Numbered from the stretch's first letter, positions 1 through 9,739 are shown. The stretch is DNA of 38,187 nucleotides from an uncultured Sphingosinicella sp. (GCF_902806315.1 NZ_CADCWD010000091.1:1-38187); one strand, 5' to 3'. Translations and numbers: made by a program. Notes: generated by a model not told the origin, from the sequence alone.

Positions 1-108
1 CTTTCCCTAGGGTTGCCCCCGCCGGGCGTTACCCGGCACCGTTGTTTCCGTGGAGCCCGGACTTTCCTCGCCTCGCTGACGCGAGCCGCGGCTGCCCAAC
101 CCTCTGGC
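1..108 (-). ncRNA. rnpB: RNase P RNA (5' part, cut by window edge)
   Basis: Catalytic RNA of ribonuclease P, which trims the 5' leader of precursor tRNAs. Read on the minus strand, the segment contains the hallmark 5' core of bacterial type A RNase P RNA: GAGGAAAGTCCGGGCTCC (about 73-56), then a GGTGCCGGGTAACGCCCGG stretch and the GGGGG run of the P4-proximal region. Only about the first 108 bases lie in the window; the rest of the molecule, including the second half of the pseudoknot P4, is beyond position 1. The 5' end is set from a good promoter just upstream, so it is uncertain by a few bases. The family identification is firm; only the exact end is inferred. Confidence 0.93.
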
Positions 109-113
109 CCCGC

Positions 114-809
114 CTATCTAGCGCGTCCGCGCTCGCGGTCCAAGAGCAGGCTGAGAAGTATCGCGCGGCATTCGCCTTCGATCTCGCCATCGATCAGCTC
201 GGGACGGAAGCGGCGCTGGAAGGCCATCACGGCGGCGAGCTTGTCAGAGACGTCATAGCCGAACCGCTCGAGCGCGAGCAGGAAGCCGCCGTCGGTCCAA
301 TGCGGGTCCATCAGACCCTTTGTGGGCCGTGGCAGCGCAAGACCGTGCTTTGCCAGGCGGGCCCAGTCGAACAGCTCACCCGGATCGCGCTTGCGCGAGG
401 GCGCAACGTCCGAATGGCCGACGATATTGCCGCGCGGAATGTCGTAGCGATCGACGATGTCCGCCAGCAGCGGCAGCAGCGCCTGCATCTGCTCCTCTGG
501 ATACGGGCGGTAGCCGTGGTCGTGGCCCGGATTGACCAGCTCGATGCCGATGCTCGCCGAATTGACGTTCTGTAACGTGCGCCAGAAGGACGGGCCCGCG
601 TGCCAGGCGCGCTTTGCTTCATCGACCATGCGCAGGATCTGTCCATCCTCGGCGATCAAATAGTGACAGGAAACCTTGGCGGCGGGGTCGCACAACCGCG
701 CGATTGCCGAAGCTGCGTCCTGCATACCGGTATAGTGGAGCACAATCATCGAGATCGGCGCTTCGCGATCGTCGAAATTTGGCGACGGGCAATCGATGAT
801 CTCGCTCAT
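114..809 (-). CDS. N-acetylmuramoyl-L-alanine amidase (Amidase_2, AmiD/AmpD-like) with PG-binding tail
   Basis: Zinc amidase of 231 residues that cleaves the bond between muramic acid and the stem peptide in peptidoglycan or its turnover fragments. The Amidase_2 fold covers roughly residues 17-150. The zinc ligands are visible as H25 (IVLHYT), H132 (GHSDVAP) and D142 (KRDPG); the HAG motif at 70-72 and the SIGIELVN strand at 86-93 are also typical. Residues about 170-225 resemble a PG_binding_1 helical domain. I see no signal peptide, so it may act in the cytoplasm on recycled muropeptides (AmpD-like); the binding tail is more like AmiD, so location is unresolved. The stop codon overlaps the rnpB promoter. 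Confidence 0.9.
   Translation of the reverse strand: MSEIIDCPSPNFDDREAPISMIVLHYTGMQDAASAIARLCDPAAKVSCHYLIAEDGQILRMVDEAKRAWHAGPSFWRTLQNVNSASIGIELVNPGHDHGYRPYPEEQMQALLPLLADIVDRYDIPRGNIVGHSDVAPSRKRDPGELFDWARLAKHGLALPRPTKGLMDPHWTDGGFLLALERFGYDVSDKLAAVMAFQRRFRPELIDGEIEGECRAILLSLLLDRERGRAR
115..143 (-). promoter_or_regulatory. Promoter for rnpB, inside the amidase gene end
   Basis: On the minus strand there is a -35 TTGGAC (143-138), a 17-base spacer and a -10 TAGATA (120-115). Transcription would begin near 108, just where the RNase P RNA core begins. The -10 hexamer overlaps the TAG stop codon of the amidase gene (116-114), so the promoter is embedded in coding sequence. The hexamers are seen directly; activity is inferred from spacing and position. 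Confidence 0.65.
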
Positions 810-866
810 GCCGCGATTGCGCGCGAAAAAGAGCCCTGCGTCAAGCCCGCGTCGGCAGCAACTTGG

Positions 867-1514
867 CTAGCGGCCGCCCAGGGCAGGCAAGGAAGCGCCG
901 AGCAGCAGCATCCCGGCGTCGCCGTCCATTACCGCGACCTCACCGCCGCCGTCCTTGACGAGGCAGTGGATCAGCCAGGCCGCCGCCGCGCGCGGAGCGA
1001 TAGACTCCTCGGAGGTTTCGCCTTGCAGCACCTTCTTGAGTTCGGGATCGAGCACGATCCGGGGCCCTTCGGCACGAATCACGATGTCGAGCCCGCCGTC
1101 ATGCTTCTCCGCGCCGACATCCATCCGGCCGCCGCGCACCAGCGCGTCGCCGGCGATCAGCACCAGGTTGAGCAGCACCTTGAGGGCCGATTTGCTCATG
1201 CTGGATTCGTCCACCATCCAGCCGAGCTGGATGCGGCCATCGGCACCGAACAGTCCCTCGATCGCGACGCGAGCCTCGCGCGTGTCGACCTCGTCGGCGA
1301 AACCGCCCGCCGCGCCGAACGCCAGGCGAAAGAATTTCAGCTTGTTGGCCGAGGCGCGGGCGCTTTCGCCAAGCAGATCAAGGCAGCGCGCGCGCATTTC
1401 GGGATCATGCTCGTCGGCGAGCAGCTCGATACCGTTGTTGAGCGCGCCGACGGGGGAAAGCAGGTCGTGACACAGCCGTGAGCAGAGCAGGCTCGCGAAC
1501 TCGTAGGATTTCAT
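867..1514 (-). CDS. chpT: Histidine phosphotransferase ChpT
   Basis: 215-residue phosphotransfer protein that in Caulobacter passes phosphate from the hybrid kinase CckA to the cell-cycle regulator CtrA and to CpdR. The N-terminal helix has the phosphorylation motif SRLCHDLLSPVGA with H16 as acceptor, followed by the second helix of the dimerising hairpin and a degenerate HATPase-like C-terminal domain ending in LLLGASLP. The frame is open further upstream, but the start at 1514 gives the standard MKSYEFASLL N terminus and normal family length. It is divergent from rluD across a gap of 146 bases. Its presence implies a CtrA phosphorelay in this organism. Confidence 0.92.
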   Translation of the reverse strand: MKSYEFASLLCSRLCHDLLSPVGALNNGIELLADEHDPEMRARCLDLLGESARASANKLKFFRLAFGAAGGFADEVDTREARVAIEGLFGADGRIQLGWMVDESSMSKSALKVLLNLVLIAGDALVRGGRMDVGAEKHDGGLDIVIRAEGPRIVLDPELKKVLQGETSEESIAPRAAAAWLIHCLVKDGGGEVAVMDGDAGMLLLGASLPALGGR

Positions 1515-1660
1515 GCGGTTGATGCCCCTGTCGTACCGGCGTCGGCTGTTCGCCGCCCTATTGGCCCGTGCGCCCCGGCGTTGCAAGGCTATGGTTAAGC
1601 AGCGTCGGCGCAACCGGCTTCGCTTGCATTTGCCCCGCACTTCGCCACATCGCTCCTCCG

Positions 1661-2614
1661 ATGGACAGGGGCGGGTCGATCATCAGCGCAACGATCGCTG
1701 TCGAGGCTGCGGGGCTTCGGCTCGACCGCGCGCTTGCGGCTGCATTGCCGGCGATTTCGCGCGAGCGGCTGAAGACGCTGATCAGCAGCGGCGAAGTCGT
1801 AGACGAAGCGGGAAGCGCGGTCCGAGACCCCTCGGCCAAGGCCAGGCCCGGCGAGTATCGCGTCCATCTCCAGCCGCCGAAGCCGCTCGACAATGCGGCG
1901 CAGGATATCGCTCTCGACGTGGTGTTTGAGGACGAGCATCTGATCGTGATCGACAAGCCCGCGGGATTGGTGGTGCACCCTGCGGCGGGCAATCATGACG
2001 GGACGCTGGTCAATGCGCTGCTGCACCATTGCGCCGGGCGGCTGTCGGGTATCGGCGGTGTCGCGCGGCCGGGGATCGTCCACAGGATCGACAAGGATAC
2101 CTCAGGGCTGATGGTGGCGGCGAAAACCGACGCGGCGCACGAGGGGCTGTCGGCGCAGTTCGCCCGGCACAGCATCGACAGGCGCTATCAGGCGATCGTC
2201 ACGGGTATCCCGAACCCTCCGAGCGGCACGGTCGACGCGCCGCTGGGGCGCTCGTCGACCAACCGGCAGAAGATGGCGATCGTGGCTGAAGGGCGCGGCA
2301 AGCGCGCAGTCACGCACTTTCGGCTGCTCGCTCCGCTTCGTGCCTCCGCACTGATCGAGTGCCGGCTGGAAACGGGGCGAACTCATCAGGTGCGGGTCCA
2401 CATGACCTCGCTGGGGCACCCACTGCTGGGCGATCCGGTGTACGGCCGCGGGAAAATCACTCACCGTGAACTACTCAATCAATTGGACTTCAAACGCCAG
2501 GCGCTGCACGCAGCCTCATTGGGTTTCAAGCACCCCGTAACGAACGCAGAACTGTCGTTCGAAAGCGCCCTTCCGTCGGATATGCAGGAACTGTTCAGGG
2601 CGCTTACCGTATAG
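1661..2614 (+). CDS. rluD: 23S rRNA pseudouridine synthase, RluD type
   Basis: 317-residue RluA-family pseudouridine synthase; RluD modifies U1911, U1915 and U1917 in helix 69 of 23S rRNA. An N-terminal S4 RNA-binding domain (about residues 12-75, LDRALAAALPAISRERLKTLI) precedes the catalytic domain. The signature GIVHRIDKDTSGLMV contains the catalytic aspartate D144. Downstream motifs RRYQAIV and GRTHQVRVHM are typical. The frame is open up to 1568, but the ATG at 1661 gives a protein of family length. It precedes rpoH by 52 bases on the same strand, a neighbourhood common in alphaproteobacteria. RluD rather than RluC is inferred from length and this context. Confidence 0.92.
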   Translation: MDRGGSIISATIAVEAAGLRLDRALAAALPAISRERLKTLISSGEVVDEAGSAVRDPSAKARPGEYRVHLQPPKPLDNAAQDIALDVVFEDEHLIVIDKPAGLVVHPAAGNHDGTLVNALLHHCAGRLSGIGGVARPGIVHRIDKDTSGLMVAAKTDAAHEGLSAQFARHSIDRRYQAIVTGIPNPPSGTVDAPLGRSSTNRQKMAIVAEGRGKRAVTHFRLLAPLRASALIECRLETGRTHQVRVHMTSLGHPLLGDPVYGRGKITHRELLNQLDFKRQALHAASLGFKHPVTNAELSFESALPSDMQELFRALTV

Positions 2615-2666
2615 AAATCGAGCATCCGGCATGGGTGAAAAACTTGGCCGGCGAGGGAGAATGAAC

Positions 2667-3569
2667 ATGGCAAGCGGTAACAAGGCCCTTACGATTCCCG
2701 CCAGCGGCGGCGAAGCGGGGCTCAATCGCTATCTGTCGGAGATCAAGAAGTTTCCGATCCTGGCTCCGGAAGAGGAGTATATGCTCGCCAAGCGCTGGAC
2801 CGAGCATCAGGACACCGAAGCTGCGGCCAAATTGGTCAACAGCCACCTGCGTCTCGTCGCGAAGATCGCGATGGGCTACCGCGGCTATGGCCTGCCGGTG
2901 AGCGAACTGATCTCCGAGGGCAATATCGGCCTCATGCAGGGCGTGAAGAAGTTCGAGCCCGAGCGCGGCTTCCGCCTCGCCACCTATGCGATGTGGTGGA
3001 TCAGGGCCTCGATCCAGGAGTTCATCCTGCGCAGCTGGTCGCTCGTAAAGATGGGCACCACGGCGGCGCAGAAGAAGCTGTTCTTCAACCTTCGCCGGAT
3101 GAAGAACCAGATCGAAGCGTTCGAGGACGGCGACCTCAAGCCCGAGGATGTCGCGACGATCGCGACCAACCTCGGCGTGACCGAGGAAGAGGTCATATCG
3201 ATGAACCGGCGCATGGCGATGGGCGGCGACACCTCGCTCAACGTGCCGCTGCGCGAGGAAGGCGAAGGCCAGTGGCAGGATTGGCTGGTCGACACCGGCC
3301 CGCTGCAGGACGAGCGCGTCGCCGAGGCCGAGGAGACCAAGGTTCGGCACGATCTGCTGGTCCAGGCAATGGATGCGCTGAACGACCGCGAAAAGCACAT
3401 CCTCACCGAGCGGCGCCTCTCGGAGGACCCGAAGACCCTGGAGGAATTGAGCCAGGTTTACGACGTCAGCCGCGAGCGTATCCGCCAGATCGAAGTCCGC
3501 GCGTTCGAGAAGCTCCAGAAGGCGCTGATGAACCTTGCGGGCGAGCGGCGCCTCCTTCCGGCGCATTGA
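2667..3569 (+). CDS. rpoH: RNA polymerase sigma-32 (heat-shock) factor
   Basis: 300-residue sigma factor that directs RNA polymerase to heat-shock promoters. The family-specific RpoH box is clear at about residues 135-143 (QKKLFFNLR). Region 2 (SHLRLVAKIAMGYRGYGLP; FRLATYAMWWIRASIQEFI) recognises the -10 element, and region 4 near the C terminus holds the -35-binding helix-turn-helix (TLEELSQVYDVSRERIRQIE). The start at 2667 is chosen because the Shine-Dalgarno GAGGGAG lies about 7 bases upstream; an ATG six bases earlier would be too close and the one at 2631 lacks a site. Alphaproteobacteria often have two rpoH genes; only one is seen here. Confidence 0.96.
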   Translation: MASGNKALTIPASGGEAGLNRYLSEIKKFPILAPEEEYMLAKRWTEHQDTEAAAKLVNSHLRLVAKIAMGYRGYGLPVSELISEGNIGLMQGVKKFEPERGFRLATYAMWWIRASIQEFILRSWSLVKMGTTAAQKKLFFNLRRMKNQIEAFEDGDLKPEDVATIATNLGVTEEEVISMNRRMAMGGDTSLNVPLREEGEGQWQDWLVDTGPLQDERVAEAEETKVRHDLLVQAMDALNDREKHILTERRLSEDPKTLEELSQVYDVSRERIRQIEVRAFEKLQKALMNLAGERRLLPAH

Positions 3570-3617
3570 TCGCCCCGGTCAGGTGACGACGAGATAAGGG
3601 CTCGCTAAGCACCTGCC

Positions 3618-4571
<954 letters not shown>

Positions 4572-5204
4572 TCAGCCGCGCAGCTGCGCGGATTGAACGA
4601 TGCGCTCATACTCCGGCAAGCCGGCATCGAAATAATGCATCCGGGTCGCGTCGAAGAGCGCGAGATAGAAGCGGTTGTTGATGATCGCGCCGACCGCCCT
4701 GCCCCGCCGCTCGACCTCGTCGCCGCCAAGATATTCATAGTCGAACTGAAAGCCGGGTTGCCCGAGGAACGGCCGCGGCGCGAGGTTGGTCATGTTGAAG
4801 GTGCTGGCGCCGGCGCGGATGCGGTAGAAGCTCTCGATCATCGCCGCGATCTCCGGCGGCGACATGTCTGCCCGGAAGTTCGGAACCTTGCGATCCGCCT
4901 TGCGGCGTTGCTGCACGATCCTCTTGTCGTGCTCCAGGCCGCCGATGAAGGACAGGCCGTCGAGGAGCGGGCCGTTGAGCGTCCAGTTCTCCTCACGGGA
5001 AATGTCGTGGAAGCCGCGCGGAGCTCTGTTCCACCGCACCGTCGGGGTGACCAGCATCGAGCCCCTGGCGACCGCCCGCGGGGCCGGCCGAACCAGCGAA
5101 TAATAGCCGAATCCGGGGCCTCCCAAGCCTCCACCCCCGGCACAGCCGGTGAGCAGGGTGAGGGCAGCGAGCGGCGCGAGCAGCGTCTTCTTCATCGACC
5201 TCAT
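4572..5204 (-). CDS. Putative lipoprotein of unknown function
   Basis: About 210 residues. The N terminus MKKTLLAPLAALTLLTGCAGGGG is a signal peptide with a lipobox (LTGC), so the mature protein should be lipid-anchored in the envelope. The rest is a mixed alpha/beta domain without a motif I recognise; aromatic residues are frequent in the C-terminal half (FQFDYEYLGG, INNRFYLALFDATRMHYFDAG). It is the third gene of a minus-strand operon, starting five bases after the M48 protease stop codon. An in-frame ATG at 5195 is an alternative start, giving 207 residues. The C-terminal half might be a fold for binding or folding at the membrane, but no function is assigned. Confidence 0.75.
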   Translation of the reverse strand: MRSMKKTLLAPLAALTLLTGCAGGGGLGGPGFGYYSLVRPAPRAVARGSMLVTPTVRWNRAPRGFHDISREENWTLNGPLLDGLSFIGGLEHDKRIVQQRRKADRKVPNFRADMSPPEIAAMIESFYRIRAGASTFNMTNLAPRPFLGQPGFQFDYEYLGGDEVERRGRAVGAIINNRFYLALFDATRMHYFDAGLPEYERIVQSAQLRG

Positions 5205-5208
5205 GTCC

Positions 5209-6429
5209 TTATTGCGCGAGCGAATAGCGGACCATGGACGCGTCCTTGGCCTGTGGTGCCATCGCAAGATAGCGGCCGAGCGCCGCCTTTCCTTGCTCCC
5301 CCTGGCCGGACTTGAGCAAGGCATAGCCGTGCGCGCGCCACGCTTCAGGAGGGGCATCCGGGAGCGTGACGGCCGCGGCATAGCCTTGGGCGGCCCGGAC
5401 ATCGTCGCCTTTCTCGCCACGCAGCCGCCAGATCTCAGCCTCCTGGTATCGAAGCAGGCCGTTCCACCCATCCTTAGCGAGGTTCTGGACGATGTAGAGG
5501 CTCGCGCCGGGGTCGTTAAGCTTCACCTGATCGTCGAGGAAGCGGGGGCGGTGCGCTCCGATCGCCTTGAGGTAGCGGTCGCGTCCGCGCTCGTCCCGCC
5601 CCGTGCCGGCTTTCACTTCCTGAGCCGAAACGCGAAGATCGGTCATGCGCTCGGCCGGAGCCGGATGGGTCGCGAACAGGGAATAGCCGCGGCGGGGCCG
5701 CTTCTTGCGCATCCGCGCGCTCGCTTCGACCTCCTCGATCAGCTGCTGCCACGTCTCGGGCATTGCCGCGGGATCGTAACCGGACTGAGCCATCAGTTTC
5801 AGGCCCATCGCATCCGCCTCCGCCTCGAGCTGGCGGCTGTAGGCGAACAGCGAAAGGATGGTGCCCATATGGGCGAGGCGGACGGCATCGCCGAGATAGG
5901 CCCCCGCTGCCGCTCCGCCGACGCCCGCGCCCATTGCGGCGAACGACAGGACGTCCGACTTGCGCCGGAGGTCGCGCCAGCCGCGGACATGGTGACGGCG
6001 CAGGAAATGCCCCGCCTCATGCGCGATCACGCCCGACAGCTGCGCTTCGTCGCGCATGCGGGTAAGGAGGCCCGAGAAGACCACCATGAAGCCGGTGGGC
6101 GCAATGAACGCGTTGAATTCGGGGATCTGCGCCAGATAGATGCGCAGGTCCTTGGCCGCGGGGCCGCCGACGCGTTCGGTAAGGCCGCCGAGATAGGAGA
6201 TCAGCGCCGGGTCCTGGATAAGGAGGTTCGAGCCGGCAATTTCCTGCTCCACCCGCTCATATTGCTGCCAGAGGCCCTTCTCGTCCGTCTCCGTCGGCCG
6301 GTAGCCGGCCTGGATGAGCGGAGTCATTGACGCGGGCGGAATGCGCGCCTCCGCTGTACCGACGATCCCGGCGCAGCAAGCGCAACCGAGGCCGCCAAGA
6401 AGGCTGCGGCGGGTAAGGATGTCGCTCAT
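5209..6429 (-). CDS. M48-family zinc metalloprotease with Tat-like signal and TPR-like tail
   Basis: 406-residue envelope protease related to BepA/LoiP. The N terminus TRRSLLGGLGCACCAG combines a twin-arginine motif and hydrophobic stretch with several cysteines, suggesting Tat export and perhaps a lipid anchor. The gluzincin motif HEAGH is at residues 137-141 and the third zinc ligand is probably E202 in LEAEAD. The C-terminal third (about 300-400) has repeating helices resembling tetratricopeptide repeats, as in BepA, a quality-control protease of outer-membrane assembly. It is translationally coupled to the lipoprotein gene upstream (ATGA overlap) and followed by another lipoprotein, so the three probably act together in the envelope. 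The substrate is unknown. Confidence 0.88.
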   Translation of the reverse strand: MSDILTRRSLLGGLGCACCAGIVGTAEARIPPASMTPLIQAGYRPTETDEKGLWQQYERVEQEIAGSNLLIQDPALISYLGGLTERVGGPAAKDLRIYLAQIPEFNAFIAPTGFMVVFSGLLTRMRDEAQLSGVIAHEAGHFLRRHHVRGWRDLRRKSDVLSFAAMGAGVGGAAAGAYLGDAVRLAHMGTILSLFAYSRQLEAEADAMGLKLMAQSGYDPAAMPETWQQLIEEVEASARMRKKRPRRGYSLFATHPAPAERMTDLRVSAQEVKAGTGRDERGRDRYLKAIGAHRPRFLDDQVKLNDPGASLYIVQNLAKDGWNGLLRYQEAEIWRLRGEKGDDVRAAQGYAAAVTLPDAPPEAWRAHGYALLKSGQGEQGKAALGRYLAMAPQAKDASMVRYSLAQ

Positions 6430-7193
6430 CGCGCCCTGTTCCTGACGTTGCGGCCGGCCCTCATTCGACCGAGCAGCCGCTCCACCATCTGGGCTGACCC
6501 TTCCGGCGTGCGGATGTCGCCGAATGCAAGGCCGGGAAGCTGGCTCCCGGTCTGCAGCACGTTGAACCAGACGACATTGCCGGTGCGAAGGTCCACCAGC
6601 GAGGCGTAAGCCGTCTGGCCGCCGCCGCCTTGGGGCGCGCAGAACCCGACGAAGCAGCCCGCGATCCCGAGCACCTGAAGCGCCACGCGGCCGGTCGAGG
6701 CAATGCTGTCCTGCGCGTAGAGGAACAGCGCATAGTCCATGCCGGTCGCCCGCCCGAGCTTCACCGCGTCCTCGCCTAGCGTCCAGTCAATGCCTTGGCG
6801 GCGCTTGGTCGGGAGGTCGGCGCCCATATATTTGTGGAGCGCGATCGAATTCCCGACCGCGTTGTGGAGCCGCTCCAGGTCCGCGACGGTCTTGGGATCG
6901 ACGCCGGGCACCGACTCGCGCGTTGCCGCCACCATCGTGCGCCCGCCGCGGCCCGACTGCTGGTCGCGCAGCGCCTGAAGGAGGTGGCCGCGCGCCTGCT
7001 CGGTCCATTCCGCCCGCGGCTCGACAAGGCCGCCCGCTGTGACCGAGCCGACCTGCACGTCGGGGCGCATGACGATCAGGCTGTAATTGCCCTGCGGCGG
7101 CTGGAACTCGACGTCTGCCACCTGCCGCGTCTGCACACAGCCGGCGAGCAGCAGCGAGGTCGCCGTGGCGGCAACGATCAACGGCTTACGCAT
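6426..7193 (-). CDS. Putative lipoprotein of unknown function, first gene of protease operon
   Basis: About 255 residues with a lipoprotein signal, MRKPLIVAATATSLLLAGC (lipobox LAGC). The ATG at 7193 is preferred over the in-frame GTG at 7199 because the Shine-Dalgarno GAGGA lies 7 bases upstream of it. The mature region contains strands such as YSLIVMRPDVQVG and YASLVDLRTGNVVWFNVL that vaguely recall CsgG/TolB-type lipoproteins, but this is weak. The last four bases overlap the protease start (ATGA), indicating coupled translation. Function unknown; its co-expression with an M48 protease suggests an envelope maintenance role. Confidence 0.77.
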   Translation of the reverse strand: MRKPLIVAATATSLLLAGCVQTRQVADVEFQPPQGNYSLIVMRPDVQVGSVTAGGLVEPRAEWTEQARGHLLQALRDQQSGRGGRTMVAATRESVPGVDPKTVADLERLHNAVGNSIALHKYMGADLPTKRRQGIDWTLGEDAVKLGRATGMDYALFLYAQDSIASTGRVALQVLGIAGCFVGFCAPQGGGGQTAYASLVDLRTGNVVWFNVLQTGSQLPGLAFGDIRTPEGSAQMVERLLGRMRAGRNVRNRAR

Positions 7194-7259
7194 ACCCACA
7201 TCCTCTTCCGCCGCTGCCTATGCCAGCAGGCGTGACAAATCTCAAGCGATGCGAGGGAC

Positions 7260-7487
7260 TTAGCCGGGAAGTGCGGGTTCACGAGCAACCGGTGGCTCCC
7301 TCGCCACTTCGGGCTCGCGCGGAACAGGCGGTTCGCGATCCGCGCGGAGGACGGGCGGCGGTGGCGCAGGCGGATCGAGCCGCGGCTCGGTTTCAGGCGC
7401 CCGCTCTTGGACGGGTCTCGCCGGAGCGACAGGTGCGGGCTGCGGCTTTCCCGATAGCCATTGCTGAACACGACGGAAGATCGGCAT
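7260..7487 (-). CDS. Small proline-rich protein with REP-peptide repeats
   Basis: 75-residue open frame starting MPIFRRVQQWLSGKPQPAP. A purine-rich stretch (GGGAGAAAGGGG) sits a few bases upstream of the ATG. After a short amphipathic N terminus it consists almost entirely of Pro, Arg, Glu and Val, with loosely repeated REPPVPREP / AREPPVAREP units. It has no known domain. High-GC sequence can give such frames by chance, so it may not be a real gene; the start site and the orderly repeats are the only support. Confidence 0.4.
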   Translation of the reverse strand: MPIFRRVQQWLSGKPQPAPVAPARPVQERAPETEPRLDPPAPPPPVLRADREPPVPREPEVAREPPVAREPALPG

Positions 7488-7572
7488 GGGCGCCCCTTTC
7501 TCCCGCACAACGTTCCAGGCGCCCACCGGCTCCGTTCAGAAAAGCCGAGCCGCCGCCAAGAGCTGCCTGTTT

Positions 7573-7935
7573 TCAGTCGCGCGAAGTGAGCGGCGGCGTC
7601 TGCTGATGCTGGACGACCTTCCAGTCGTCATGCCCGAGGCGCCGATACACGGACGTGCAATGCGCCGTGTAGGGCGACGCGCCCTCTTTCTGCGCCTCCG
7701 CCTTGTAGGCGATGACGATCAGTCCTTCTTCGGGCCGGCTGACCTTCTGCTCGGAGAAGGCCACCTTGGACCAGCGAGGCGTGTCCTTCACGGCATCGAT
7801 CGCCTGCTGCCCTTCCAGTACGTAGGGAGGTGCGGGGACCACCATCAGGCAGCCTTGGTCGATCGCTTCCTGATAATGTTCGGCGCTCGCCGTCCAGAGG
7901 CTTTCCTCGAACGCCCACACTCTTTGATCTTCCAT
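7573..7935 (-). CDS. DUF4440 / NTF2-like (SnoaL fold) small protein
   Basis: 120-residue cytoplasmic protein. The pattern of an N-terminal helix with ESLWTASAEHYQEAID, a middle segment with EGQQAIDAVKDTPRW, and beta strands ending in YRRLGHDDWKVVQHQQTPP matches DUF4440 proteins of the NTF2-like superfamily. Members form small cone-shaped dimers with a central pocket; some are enzymes and many have unknown ligands. It stands alone downstream of gatB in the same direction, with 58 bases between this start and the gatB stop. No ligand can be inferred. Confidence 0.75.
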   Translation of the reverse strand: MEDQRVWAFEESLWTASAEHYQEAIDQGCLMVVPAPPYVLEGQQAIDAVKDTPRWSKVAFSEQKVSRPEEGLIVIAYKAEAQKEGASPYTAHCTSVYRRLGHDDWKVVQHQQTPPLTSRD

Positions 7936-7993
7936 TCGTCCGCTCCCGGGTCCGTTGCAGGTGGGATAAGACGAAGCTGGCCCGATCGTTCCG

Positions 7994-9484
7994 TCAGCCG
8001 AGCGCCTTCTTGAGGAGCTCGTTCACAACCTGCGGATTGCCCTTGCCGGCCATCGCCTTCATCGTCTGGCCGACGAAGAAGCCGAAGAGCTTGTCCTTGC
8101 CCGCGCGATATTCGGCGACCTTGTCGGCGTTCGCCGCCATGACGTCGGCGATCACCGCCTCGATGGCGCCGGTGTCGCTGGTCTGCTTGAGGCCGCGCTC
8201 CTCGACGATCCGGGCCGGATCCTGGCCGGTTTCGAGCATGATCTCGAACACCTGCTTGCCGAGCGTGCCGGAGAGGGTGCCGTCCCCGATGAGGGCGAGC
8301 AATTCGGCGCCCTGTGCAGGGCTGACGGGCGAGTCCTCGACGGTGCGGCCGAGGCGGTTAAGCGCGCCGAACAGATCCGAGATCAGCCAATTGGCGGCGG
8401 CTTTCGCGACCTGGGTCTCGGGCTTCCCTGCCTTCAGCGCGGCTTCTGCAAGCAGCGCCTCGAACCAGCGGGCGGTCTCCGCTTCGGCTGTCAGCACCTG
8501 AGCGTTGTAAGCGGAGAGGCCGAGCGCCTCCTCATATCGGGCGCGCTTGGCGTCCGGCAGCTCGGGCAAGCTAGCGCGGCATTCCTCGAGGAAGGCGGGA
8601 GTGAGCTCCAGCGGGAGCAGGTCGGGATCGGGGAAGTAGCGGTAATCGTGCGCGTCTTCCTTGGAACGGAGCGAGCGAGTCTCGCCCTTGTCGGGATCGA
8701 ACAGCCGGGTTTCCTGGACGATCGATCCGCCGCCTTCCAAAATATCGACCTGGCGGTTCGCTTCATATTCGATCGCAGCCATGATGAAGCGAACCGAATT
8801 GACGTTCTTGGACTCGGTGCGGGTGCCGAACGGCTCGCCGGGCTTGCGCACCGACACATTCACGTCGGCGCGCATGGAGCCCTGCTCCATGTTGCCGTCG
8901 CAAGAGCCGACATAGCGAAGAATCGATCTCAGCTTGCGAACGTAAGCGCCTGCTTCCTCGGGCGAACGCATGTCGGGCTTGGAGACGATCTCCATCAAGG
9001 CGACGCCCGAGCGGTTGAGGTCGACATAGGAGAAGCTGGGATGCTGGTCGTGCATCAGCTTGCCGGCGTCCTGCTCGATGTGGATGCGTTCGATGCCGAC
9101 CGTCTTGGTGGCGCCATCCGCCTCGATCTCGATCGACCCCTCGCCGACGATGGGATGGTAGAGCTGGCTGATCTGATAACCCTGCGGCAGATCGGCGTAG
9201 AAATAGTTCTTCCGGTCGAAGCGCGACCAGGCGTTGATCTGCGCTCCCAGCGCCATGCCGGTCCGCACCGCCTGGCGAACGCACTCCTCGTTGAGCACGG
9301 GCAGCATTCCCGGAAAAGCGGCGTCGACCAGGCTCACCTGCGTGTTCGGCTCGGCGCCGAACTCGGTGGACGCGCCGGAGAAAAGCTTTGCATTCGAAGT
9401 GACCTGGGCGTGGACTTCAAGCCCGATGACAACTTCCCACTCGCCGGTGGCGCCCTGGATTCTATAAACGGATGCGTCAGCCAT
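7994..9484 (-). CDS. gatB: Asp-tRNA(Asn)/Glu-tRNA(Gln) amidotransferase subunit B
   Basis: 496-residue tRNA-binding and kinase subunit of GatCAB, which converts misacylated Glu-tRNA(Gln) and/or Asp-tRNA(Asn) to the correct amidated form. The N-terminal cradle domain opens with [13 protein letters not shown], and contains the family motifs [39 protein letters not shown] and ADVNVSVR. The C-terminal YqeY-like helical tail ends [17 protein letters not shown]. The frame is open upstream to 9706, but the ATG at 9484 fits the family and overlaps the end of the preceding 87-residue ORF by 8 bases. Its presence implies that the organism uses the indirect route for Gln-tRNA and/or Asn-tRNA. Confidence 0.97.
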   Translation of the reverse strand: MADASVYRIQGATGEWEVVIGLEVHAQVTSNAKLFSGASTEFGAEPNTQVSLVDAAFPGMLPVLNEECVRQAVRTGMALGAQINAWSRFDRKNYFYADLPQGYQISQLYHPIVGEGSIEIEADGATKTVGIERIHIEQDAGKLMHDQHPSFSYVDLNRSGVALMEIVSKPDMRSPEEAGAYVRKLRSILRYVGSCDGNMEQGSMRADVNVSVRKPGEPFGTRTESKNVNSVRFIMAAIEYEANRQVDILEGGGSIVQETRLFDPDKGETRSLRSKEDAHDYRYFPDPDLLPLELTPAFLEECRASLPELPDAKRARYEEALGLSAYNAQVLTAEAETARWFEALLAEAALKAGKPETQVAKAAANWLISDLFGALNRLGRTVEDSPVSPAQGAELLALIGDGTLSGTLGKQVFEIMLETGQDPARIVEERGLKQTSDTGAIEAVIADVMAANADKVAEYRAGKDKLFGFFVGQTMKAMAGKGNPQVVNELLKKALG

Positions 9485-9739
9485 TGCGCTTCTCTTCGGC
9501 CGCGACGGCGGCGGCGTGCAGGTTGTCCAACATCTGGTCGATATTGGTGAGATGATCGTCGGAGACCATGCCCGTCGGCAGATTGGCCAGCGTGGCGCGG
9601 ACGCCTTCGAGTGAGAGCCGGATGTCGTCCGGGCTGGCGAGGCCCTGCTCCGCGAGGATGCGCAGCGCGTGGGTGCCGGCGATGAAGCCGGCAAGGCCGA
9701 AGACATAATCGCGGCGATTGTAGCTATTCTCTTCGAGCA

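Noticed and set aside
42-575. Long plus-strand frames opposite the amidase gene
   Set aside because: They are antisense shadows of a clear zinc amidase; the products have no family features and are typical of GC-rich antisense frames.
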